7,098 nt of DNA from Syntrophosphaera sp035450685 (GTDB lineage: Bacteria > Cloacimonadota > Cloacimonadia > Cloacimonadales > Cloacimonadaceae). Shown here in pieces: positions 1 to 5,714 of this stretch. Within the stretch, counting starts at the first letter, position 1; each line of letters starts with the position of its first letter. The translations under genes were made by a program, and so were the position numbers. The stretch is taken from the NCBI GenBank assembly GCA_035450685.1, contig DAOTNF010000032.1, forward strand, positions 1 through 7,098. Direction: 5' to 3'. Under the pieces are notes generated by a model. That model saw only the letters and a list, made by a program, of their open reading frames with translations. It had not been told where the DNA came from and made no database searches.

Positions 1-9
1 TATCCCGTG

Positions 10-138
10 ACAGACCCTTTGGTCACTTTGGACAATCCCTTTGGAAAATCTCGAAAAATGACAAACGGTTTGAAAATATGACAGACGGTTTGGAAAAGAA
101 AAGGCTGTATTTATCTACGAAATGACAAACGGTTTGGA
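10..138. repeat. Five degenerate copies of a 14-base motif
   Basis: Copies of ACARWCSSTTTGGW (last positions variable) start at 10, 32, 61, 81 and 125. The three rightmost copies share ATGACARACGGTTTG and contain the near-palindrome CAAAC-G-GTTTG. The copy at 81 has one change in the left arm (CAGAC). The two leftmost copies carry CCC in place of CGG and are separated by a further partial unit (TCACTTTGGA, 23-32). Spacing is irregular (22, 29, 20 and 44 bases), so this is neither a simple tandem array nor CRISPR. It fills the non-coding stretch just downstream of the tape measure stop codon and runs to the window edge, so more copies may lie outside. A role as a protein-binding site cluster, or as the end of a repeat family, is inference. 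Confidence 0.6.
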
Positions 139-147
139 AATTGTCCG

Positions 148-3100
148 CTAGGTGGAGATGATCTTTTTCTTGCCTTTTATCACCGCTTTTGCGAGGGCTT
201 TCCCATCACATTTCAGAACAACGTTCATGGACACGTTTTGGGCGGCAACTGGAGCTTGGGGGCTCACGACCCCGCCAGAGGCATAACCTTGTGCTTTTTG
301 CGGATAGACTGTCGCCGCGTTCGGTATTTTGATGCCCGCCAATGCTTTCCGTATCTGCTCACCACTCCCGAAATTCAGGGCGTCGAAGAAGGGAACTCCA
401 AAGCGCGCAACACGTTCAGCGGAAACGATATATTCCTGGTCTGATACGGCGATTATGTTGCTGTCGCTGGTGGTGGTTCCTTTGCCCCTGAACTGCCCTC
501 CCCCCGAAAACTTTTGCTCCGCGATCACCTTGACCTGCGCGAGTCCCAATGCGCCGACGGCTGCGGCTGTAGCTATCGAAAGCCATGCGGGTTTCACGGT
601 GAGGGCATTGGTAACCCCTTCCGCGGTATTGGCGAGAGCGGAGGATATCTGCATCCTCTGTTCGATTTTCTTCATTTGCTTTTGTTTTTTGGCATATTCT
701 TCTTCTATCTTTTCTTTTTCCTTGGCGAGCCACACATCTGTCTTTCTCTCTTTTTTAGCCCTCTCCTCCACCTCTTTTAGGGCATGATCCTTGGCAGATG
801 CGATATTGTTATACATCTGGCTCCAGATCGATGAGATTTGGTTGGACAGAGTCTGAAAGGTGCTCTTAATCTTTGTCTGCTGTTCTTCGGGGATGTCGAA
901 TGCGTCCAGCAGGCGGCCAAAGATAGATTTACCCGGCTTGAAGTTCTCCATCTCCTGATCCAGGGCGGCGAGGCTGGCTTTCAGGATGATTGCCTTTTGC
1001 TCTTCTGATATCTTCATGAGCCTGACATCTTCCTCGATGCGGGCCTTTTTCCACTCATAATACGAGGAATCCAGGAACTTCACTTCGTTATAGTATTTCG
1101 CCTTGTCGCTGTCCCTGTTCACCGCCAGTTGGGCGGCTTGGGCTCTTTTGAGGTATATGTTCAGAAGCTCCTTCTCAGCCTCTGTCAGCTCTCCATCTCC
1201 CTCGAAGATGGCCTTCAGATTGTTGTAATATTTCCAGCTTGCCGCGGCTATTTCGTCATAGGTTGCCAGCCCCAGCTCACGCAGTTCAGCCAGATGGCTC
1301 ATCTCGTCCTCATATTCGCTCTCAAACCGCTCCAGATAACTGTTGTCAAAGGCCTTCTTCTCTGCGTTCAGGGTCTCGGTCTGCGCTGCCAGCCATTTCT
1401 CCCGGGCTGCCTCATCGCTGGCAAAGAGCTTTCTGCTCTCAGCTTCCAAATACGCCAGCTTCCACTCATAATAATTAGAATCGTAAAACTTTAGCTCTTC
1501 ATAATACTGCTTCTCCGCGGCGGCTTCTTTTTCCCGGTACTCTTCCCGGATTTTACCCAGTTCCCAGTCCTTGGCCTCCTGGAGCTCTTCCTTGTTGCTT
1601 CCTTGCGCTTTCTGTATCTCCTTGTCGAACATCTCATCGAGTTCCTGCTCCCGCTTCTTTTGCTCGTCAAATGCGGCCTTCTTCCAGGCCTGATACTCTT
1701 CCAACCGCTTCTTCCATTCTGGCTCCTGGCTCGATTTTGCGCTGCTACTTCCGGAAACTAAACCACCACCGGAGCTGCCGCTTTTTGTCTCGTCCGCGGG
1801 AGCGAGGATGTCATTGTCGATCCTGGCAGACAAATCGAGTATCTCTTTGTTTATATTCTGGATTTTGCCCTTGAGCTTGGGAATTATTTTTATCTCCAGA
1901 TCATACGCCCGGTTCGCCCATTTTGATGGAACTACAGTCGATCCTGGATTATATCCCCCGACTTTGGCACCAAGCGGGTTAGGAACTGTCTGGATGGTTT
2001 TGACCCTATCCTTTGTCCCCGCTGCAAATTCTGCCTGCAGAGTTGCCAGTTCATCCTCTGCTTTAGCAAGCTTTTTATATTCCTTGGCCAGGTCTTCGCT
2101 CCTGTCTTCCACGATAGCCTGCTTGATCTTCATGTTGATCCATTCCTGCAGCTTGTCTCTGGCTGTATTCAATGCTGCCGCGATGTCGCCCCATGCTGAC
2201 TTCTCAAGATCAATGTTTTTCAGATAGTTGGGATACTTCTCCATCAACTCCTTGATAACTCTCTGGTATTTTTCGTTTTGCTCTTTGGATCGATTTTGGG
2301 TGAGGTGCAGGTACTGATAAGCTCGGGTAAGCTTTTCAAACTCAACCCTCTGATCCATGAGTGACTTTTTGACGGCCTCGATGCCGGTTTTTGTGCCGGA
2401 TAGCAGGTTGGCGAATTTGGCAACAGCATTGGCGGCGGCCCCAAGGATAGGGGTGAGCTTGCTGCCGATGGCTGCTTGCAGGCTTTCGACTGCGTCTTCC
2501 ATATTGGCCACTGCGCCGGTATAGCTTTCGGACATCCGGTCTGCGGAGCCCGCGATCCCCGCGGCGGAATCGGTGAAGGTGGAGAGCATCGCTTCGCGGA
2601 ACTCCGGCAGAGTGAGCTTCGTCAGGTCATCGATGCCCTTGAACGACTTGATCAGGTTGAGGACGCCCCGCTCACGGAGTATGTCTGCTGCCCCGACGCC
2701 GCCCGCGAAGGCGCGCCCCATGGCGGCAGCGGCCTCCACAACATCCATGCCCATATAGGCGGCGAGGTCAGCAGCCGCACTAATTGTCTCTTCAGCCTCG
2801 AGCCCGAAGGCCTTCAGGGTAGCCCCAGCTTCCACCACTCCCTTGAGCGTGGCGGGTGTATCCGCGGCCACTTCCCTGAATTTTTCGAAAGCGGCGGCGG
2901 CTTTGTCGGTATCCTGGTAAAGAGATTGCAGCCGGAGCTCGAGCTGCTCAAATTCCGCAGCGGTGGACACGAACTTACCCACCGTTGCTTCGTAGACTTT
3001 CAGGACCATGCCAATCGCGCTGGAAACTCCGTTCATCACCAGCCCAAACTCTTTGGCCCTCACTTTGAAATTGTCCAGGGCGCTAATCTGCTCGTTGAGG

Positions 3101-3228
3101 CTGCTTTCGATATCCGAAAAATCCGCCTCCGCGTGCAGCTTGTACTCCTTCGCAAGCTTCGCGATTACTTCGTCCAGCTTCTCTTTGCCTGTCAGCTCGA
3201 GGCGGATCGTGATCCTGGAATTACTCAT
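148..3228 (-). CDS. Phage tape measure protein (1026 aa)
   Basis: This protein sets tail length by spanning the tail tube lumen during assembly. Residues about 85-270 look like the N-terminal tape-measure domain: an FREVAADTPATLKG stretch (117-130), then an Ala-rich helical region with GRAFAGGVGAADILRERG (171-188). Residues about 285-475 and 500-860 are strongly charged coiled coil, split by a Gly/Ser-rich linker near 481-500. A hydrophobic Ala-rich segment follows (about 862-903). The C-terminus has the FSGGGQFRGKGTTTSDSN pattern (907-924) and EYIVSAERVARFG (932-944), typical of tape measure C-termini. There is an internal duplication at 575-601 and 712-738 (YDSNYYEWK versus LDSSYYEWK). The ATG is preceded by AAAGGGAG about 9 bases upstream. 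It follows the chaperone gene, as in most long-tailed phages. Its length suggests a tail of roughly 150 nm at about 0.15 nm per residue, which is inference. Confidence 0.92.
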   Translation of the reverse strand: MSNSRITIRLELTGKEKLDEVIAKLAKEYKLHAEADFSDIESSLNEQISALDNFKVRAKEFGLVMNGVSSAIGMVLKVYEATVGKFVSTAAEFEQLELRLQSLYQDTDKAAAAFEKFREVAADTPATLKGVVEAGATLKAFGLEAEETISAAADLAAYMGMDVVEAAAAMGRAFAGGVGAADILRERGVLNLIKSFKGIDDLTKLTLPEFREAMLSTFTDSAAGIAGSADRMSESYTGAVANMEDAVESLQAAIGSKLTPILGAAANAVAKFANLLSGTKTGIEAVKKSLMDQRVEFEKLTRAYQYLHLTQNRSKEQNEKYQRVIKELMEKYPNYLKNIDLEKSAWGDIAAALNTARDKLQEWINMKIKQAIVEDRSEDLAKEYKKLAKAEDELATLQAEFAAGTKDRVKTIQTVPNPLGAKVGGYNPGSTVVPSKWANRAYDLEIKIIPKLKGKIQNINKEILDLSARIDNDILAPADETKSGSSGGGLVSGSSSAKSSQEPEWKKRLEEYQAWKKAAFDEQKKREQELDEMFDKEIQKAQGSNKEELQEAKDWELGKIREEYREKEAAAEKQYYEELKFYDSNYYEWKLAYLEAESRKLFASDEAAREKWLAAQTETLNAEKKAFDNSYLERFESEYEDEMSHLAELRELGLATYDEIAAASWKYYNNLKAIFEGDGELTEAEKELLNIYLKRAQAAQLAVNRDSDKAKYYNEVKFLDSSYYEWKKARIEEDVRLMKISEEQKAIILKASLAALDQEMENFKPGKSIFGRLLDAFDIPEEQQTKIKSTFQTLSNQISSIWSQMYNNIASAKDHALKEVEERAKKERKTDVWLAKEKEKIEEEYAKKQKQMKKIEQRMQISSALANTAEGVTNALTVKPAWLSIATAAAVGALGLAQVKVIAEQKFSGGGQFRGKGTTTSDSNIIAVSDQEYIVSAERVARFGVPFFDALNFGSGEQIRKALAGIKIPNAATVYPQKAQGYASGGVVSPQAPVAAQNVSMNVVLKCDGKALAKAVIKGKKKIIST

Positions 3229-3275
3229 TTGCTTTTTCTCCCTTTCCGATTAGACTGTTTTTAGAGGTAACACCA

Positions 3276-3389
3276 ATGCTCATAATAGCCATTATCATCA
3301 TGTTGCTTCCGCTTTTGGCGGTGCTGGGCTTTCTGTATGTCCTCTTCTTCAAGGGCAAGCCCGGCGAGACCGATCCCACCAAGCTCTAA
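3276..3389 (+). CDS. Possible 37-aa single-span membrane peptide
   Basis: This small ORF is encoded opposite to the phage genes in the 157-base gap between the frameshifted chaperone and the tape measure gene. ATG at 3276 follows AGAGGT (3263-3268) with a 7-base spacer. Residues 1-25 are almost entirely hydrophobic (begins MLIIAIIIMLLPLLAVLG), enough for one membrane span. A short polar tail follows (KGKPGETDPTKL). Its TAA stop (3387-3389) overlaps the stop of the minus-strand chaperone fusion. A poor promoter candidate lies upstream (TTGCTT at 3229, TAGACT at 3251, 16-base spacer). No family is recognised. It could be a moron-type accessory gene, a small holin-like or stress peptide, or a chance ORF. 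The SD site, hydrophobic-then-polar design and tight fit in the gap argue for a real gene, but the short length limits confidence. Confidence 0.5.
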   Translation: MLIIAIIIMLLPLLAVLGFLYVLFFKGKPGETDPTKL

Positions 3390-3876
3390 GCCCCCGCGCC
3401 CATAAACGGGCAAAAACGGGCGCCGGCTTCCTCTGTGTAAAGTTCCGCCAGCTCCACTGCCTCGTCCAGCTCCACCTCGGCAGGCTCCGCGCCTACCCTG
3501 TAAAGGATGTATCTCAATCTCATGTAAATGTTTGCGTCTGGTGGTTCTGCAACGCTTTCATCATCACTTCGGATTCTTCCGGCAATCCGAGCAAACTGAA
3601 AAAAAAAGCCAGGATCACAGCCATGACTTCCTCGCGGCTGCAGTCCTCCCACTTCTTGGGCTCGATGCTCCCGTCTTCCGCCCTGTAGCTGTCCGACCTG
3701 GTGATGGTGGCGCAGACCTCGGCAATCGCCCCGCCTTGCAGCAACGCCGCGAATATCCCAGGATAGTCGTAGTCCTTGATGCTGCCCATATCCCCGGTCA
3801 GCATACCCTCGATCCCCGCCTCCTTAAACAGCGGATACAGCTTGCTCAGCGTGCTCACGTCGGTGTGTATCTTCAT
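3386..3876 (-). CDS. Tail assembly chaperone, -1 frameshift fusion (gpG-T-like, 163 aa)
   Basis: If ribosomes slip back one base at the T-run, residues 1-93 of the 118-aa chaperone are joined to 70 residues from the -1 frame, beginning QFARIAGRIR and ending FCPFMGAGA at a TAG stop (3386-3388). In lambda and many other long-tailed phages the minor G-T fusion recruits the major tail protein to the tape measure complex, while the abundant G form coats it. The added segment has an acidic helical stretch (AEVELDEAVELAELYTEE). An alternative is that its last 45 residues are made separately from the ATG at 3523, which overlaps the upstream TGA. No SD-like sequence precedes that ATG, so frameshifting is the better explanation. 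The longest open stretch of this frame begins further upstream at 3652, but that part is only the shadow of the chaperone gene. Confidence 0.7.
3520..3876 (-). CDS. Tail assembly chaperone, unshifted form (gpG-like, 118 aa)
   Basis: By position and architecture this is the short form of the tail assembly chaperone, which binds the tape measure protein before the tail tube polymerises. I do not recognise its sequence strongly, and the call rests on three things. It lies just upstream of the tape measure gene. Its length is near the roughly 140 aa of lambda gpG. It contains a textbook -1 slippery site at codons 91-93 with an overlapping downstream reading frame. The ATG at 3876 has an AAGGAG SD site 8 bases upstream, and the gap to the preceding gene is 13 bases. 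The middle is acidic and mostly helical-looking (e.g. SREEVMAVILAFFFSLLGLP, 80-99). Its TGA stop overlaps an ATG in the -1 frame (ATGA at 3520-3523), which could instead couple translation to a 45-aa ORF. Confidence 0.75.
   Translation of the reverse strand: MKIHTDVSTLSKLYPLFKEAGIEGMLTGDMGSIKDYDYPGIFAALLQGGAIAEVCATITRSDSYRAEDGSIEPKKWEDCSREEVMAVILAFFFSLLGLPEESEVMMKALQNHQTQTFT
3569..3604 (-). promoter_or_regulatory. Programmed -1 ribosomal frameshift signal
   Basis: On the minus strand a run of nine T (3607-3599) is followed by C, giving zero-frame codons TTT TTT TTC for residues 91-93. The slippery heptamer T TTT TTC occupies 3604-3598 and re-pairs as TTT TTT after a one-base backward slip. 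A 7-base spacer (AGTTTGC, 3597-3591) leads to a perfect 7-bp stem: TCGGATT (3590-3584) pairs with AATCCGA (3575-3569) around an 8-base loop GCCGGAAG. Heptamer type, spacer length and stem position all match known -1 frameshift cassettes. I saw no obvious pseudoknot partner for the loop nearby. Confidence 0.8.
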
Positions 3877-3889
3877 CAGTTTCTCTCCT

Positions 3890-4948
3890 TTATTTGACGA
3901 CGAGTCCCTCGCCGTTTGAGGTTTCTATCCGTTCCGCCATCCTCGCCGCCATCATAGCCAAAAACTCATCGTTGACGATGTTGACGTCAAAGCTCAGTTG
4001 TTCAGACATCGTGTCAGTGAAAGCGCGGGTACCGGAAAGGGTCACCGCGGCAATCCGGACGTGGACGTGCAGCGATTTGGAACACATCAGGGGCAGGTCG
4101 TAGGTAAAGCGGGGCGCGCTGGAAGATATCTGCAGCCGCCCTTCCTCCGTCCCCGTGATCGCATACGACGCCTGCTCATTGAAGAGTATTTCCGCTATAT
4201 AACTGGTCCCCGGAGGATTCTCTTCCGAGGGGACGGCATTGATGTAAAGCCGGTTTTGGATCACGGTCAGGGAACTGTCTGCCGGCGGCTCCGGGTCTTT
4301 CTCCACGAACAGGTCTTCAAAGATACTGGTTTCGATCCGGATATGGGCGGTGGCGGAGATATTGGAAAGGTTCTGGAAGTTCCGGTACCGCACCGCCACG
4401 TGGAAATATTGCCCTGTCATCCCCTCCATCTTCGGAAGGTTCGCGACGTTGGCGACCGAGCCCTCAAAATACACCGATGTCCCGGAGGAAGCCACCACCG
4501 TGTTCCCCGAAACCGTGAGCTGCGTGCTCGCCGAATTGTCCAGGCACCAGTAAAACAGGTAAAATCCGCCAAATGGGTCATTGATGGTGCTGACGAGGAT
4601 CTTGAGGAAGGAGCCCTTGTCGCTTATGGAGGGAGTCGCGGGTGTAAGGCTGTTCAGCGCCCTGATCATGGGCGAGACCTGGCTGTACGCGACTGCGTCC
4701 TGGTCGGCCTCGCCTCCCGCCAGGTTGCTGATCTTCTTCTGATTCGCGTTGAGCGCCTGCTTCAGGCGGAGTCTATCCGCGTTGATGTCAAAGGCCGGGG
4801 ATGAGGAATACACCAGGTTCACCAGGCTCTGGAGGGTCATCTTCTTGGCCTCGTGGCTCGCGCTGGTGTCGCAGACCAGAAGGAGGTCCAAAAGCTCCGG
4901 AAGGCTGAGTGTGGAAAGGCCGGGAATGGTACTGTCGTTGGCTGCCAT
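3890..4948 (-). CDS. Phage structural protein with tail-fibre-like N-terminus (352 aa)
   Basis: The N-terminal 95 residues resemble the start of many phage tail fibre or collar proteins. LPELLDLLLVCDTSASHEAKK (16-36) followed by TLQSLVNLV matches the pattern of a short hydrophobic strand, D-T/V-S, then KK-hT-h-LhNLh. LNANQKKISNLAGGEADQDAV (67-87) matches the common fibre motif LxxNxxKIxNLAxPxxxxDAV. The remaining 250 residues are Ser/Thr-rich and probably beta-structured, with no recognised domain. The C-terminus ends in a helical stretch (DEFLAMMAARMAERIE). The gene sits one base after the preceding gene and 13 bases before the chaperone gene. That is the slot usually held by the major tail protein, so it could be a tail tube protein with an unusual N-terminus. 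AAGGAG lies 6 bases before the ATG, inside the end of the upstream gene. Confidence 0.6.
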   Translation of the reverse strand: MAANDSTIPGLSTLSLPELLDLLLVCDTSASHEAKKMTLQSLVNLVYSSSPAFDINADRLRLKQALNANQKKISNLAGGEADQDAVAYSQVSPMIRALNSLTPATPSISDKGSFLKILVSTINDPFGGFYLFYWCLDNSASTQLTVSGNTVVASSGTSVYFEGSVANVANLPKMEGMTGQYFHVAVRYRNFQNLSNISATAHIRIETSIFEDLFVEKDPEPPADSSLTVIQNRLYINAVPSEENPPGTSYIAEILFNEQASYAITGTEEGRLQISSSAPRFTYDLPLMCSKSLHVHVRIAAVTLSGTRAFTDTMSEQLSFDVNIVNDEFLAMMAARMAERIETSNGEGLVVK

Positions 4949-4949
4949 T

Positions 4950-5513
4950 TTAATCTCCTTGTGTAAAGCTTGCTTCGCTGCTCATGTCTGCTTCCTGGTA
5001 GTTCGTGTAAGGAATGATGAGCTTGTTGTTCGCCGCCGAAAGCAGCAGATAGTGTGTGGAATCGAGCATCAGAAACCTCGGGGTGTTGACGATCAGGGGC
5101 AGTTGCGAAAGCAGCGCCGGTGTGAAAAACTCAAGCTCCACCCCCTGCCCCGCGTTGAGGTTGGTGATCTCTTCATATTTGATCTCTTTCTCGGGCAGCA
5201 CCCAAAACGAAGGCGTGGCTCCCGATGAAAACCGCGGCTGCAACAGGATCGGCGCGCCGTGGCTGCGGCTCTGGTTGATGATGTTCAGCAGCGTCAGATG
5301 GTCCTGATAGTCCTGCGGAGCGAGGTTCCAAAGCTTGATCCGCACCAGCGCCCGGTATCCCTTGAACACCGTGATCGTGTCTCCGGAAAGCGTCTCCAGA
5401 TGCTCTTCCTTCGGCTGGAAAATGATCTGCCCCGCCGGGTTACGCTCGTGGAAATGCACCGACAGGTTGCCTATCGCGAACCGTGGTGAACCGTAACTGA
5501 ATATTGCATACAT
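4950..5513 (-). CDS. Phage structural protein of unknown role (187 aa)
   Basis: I do not recognise a named family. The protein looks beta-rich, with a core around residues 45-130 (TITVFKGYRALVRIKLWNL, then a helical QDYQDHLTLLNIINQ, then LQPRF, FWVLPEKE and NAGQGVELEFFTP). This layout reminds me of small tail or head-tail connector proteins, which is inference only. No signal peptide or membrane span is seen. The start chosen is ATG at 5513, with GGGAG five bases upstream. A TTG four codons earlier (5525) would extend the protein by MGAA but lies upstream of that SD site. The stop is one base from the next gene's ATG, so the two are very likely co-transcribed and translationally coupled. Upstream it faces a repeat-rich gap of about 200 bases rather than a phage gene. 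Confidence 0.7.
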   Translation of the reverse strand: MYAIFSYGSPRFAIGNLSVHFHERNPAGQIIFQPKEEHLETLSGDTITVFKGYRALVRIKLWNLAPQDYQDHLTLLNIINQSRSHGAPILLQPRFSSGATPSFWVLPEKEIKYEEITNLNAGQGVELEFFTPALLSQLPLIVNTPRFLMLDSTHYLLLSAANNKLIIPYTNYQEADMSSEASFTQGD

Positions 5514-5527
5514 GGCTGCTCCCAAAA

Positions 5528-5562
5528 AGTTATGAGTTATGAGTTATGAGTTACGAGTTGAG
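5528..5562 (+). repeat. Heptamer array A (GAGTTAY units)
   Basis: Tandem 7-base units read AGTTAT, GAGTTAT, GAGTTAT, GAGTTAC and GAGTTGA from 5528 to 5561. The array begins a few bases upstream of the SD site of the 187-aa protein gene and is oriented opposite to array B. Its order of units (plain units, then GAGTTAC, then a G-rich TTGA end) resembles array C, about 1.4 kb away. No open reading frame or spacer sequence lies within it. Confidence 0.85.
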
Positions 5563-5615
5563 GTGTCGGCGCTTCAGGGTTCGCCGGTACTGTTTCAGCG
5601 GGTCCCCGGAGTCGG

Positions 5616-5680
5616 GAGTTGAGAGTCACGCCCTGATCCGCGCTTTTTATCCGCGCCAATCTGCGTGAAACTCTCAACTC
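5616..5680. repeat. Inverted repeat, 11 + 4 bp, in the intergenic gap
   Basis: GAGTTGAGAGT (5616-5626) is the exact reverse complement of ACTCTCAACTC (5670-5680). CACG (5627-5630) pairs with CGTG (5664-5667), leaving a two-base bulge. The 33-base interior holds a direct repeat ATCCGCGC (5636-5643 and 5649-5656) separated by TTTTT, and then CAATCTG. GAGTTGAG also ends array A, so the three repeats are related. Transcribed, it would form a long hairpin. It lacks a terminal T-run in either direction, so I do not call it a terminator. The rest of the gap, 5563-5615, shows nothing I can interpret. Confidence 0.75.
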
Positions 5681-5714
5681 ATAACTCATAACTCATAACT
5701 CATAACTCATAACT
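5676..5714 (-). repeat. Heptamer array B (inverted relative to A and C)
   Basis: AACTC followed by four ATAACTC units and a final ATAACT runs from 5676 to 5714. Read on the minus strand it is the same GAGTTAT heptamer as in arrays A and C. The last unit overlaps the terminase stop codon (TAG at 5715-5713), so the repeat supplies two bases of that stop. Arrays A and B together form an inverted repeat around 5563-5675, while B and C form an inverted pair around the terminase gene. Confidence 0.85.

Noticed and set aside
2476..3264. 262-aa plus-strand open frame
   Set aside because: It lies antisense to the tape measure gene, is rich in His, Arg and Gly with no domain pattern, and its openness follows from the codon bias of the real gene.
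3221..3301. 26-aa minus-strand ORF (MMIMAIMSIG...) overlapping the tape measure start
   Set aside because: It has weak SD support and unconvincing composition, and the opposite-strand 37-aa ORF explains the interval better. It is also the open continuation of the chaperone -1 frame past its TAG, which I do not read as readthrough.
3569..3607. Hairpin with T-run as an intrinsic terminator
   Set aside because: On the transcribed minus strand the T-run comes before the stem, not after it, and the site lies within an open gene. The order fits frameshifting, not termination.
3998..4804. 268-aa plus-strand open frame
   Set aside because: It is antisense to the 352-aa structural gene, Arg/His-rich with no recognisable motif and no SD site noted.
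5514..5525. TTG start adding four residues to the 187-aa protein
   Set aside because: The GGGAG SD site lies between this TTG and the ATG at 5513, so it can only serve the ATG.
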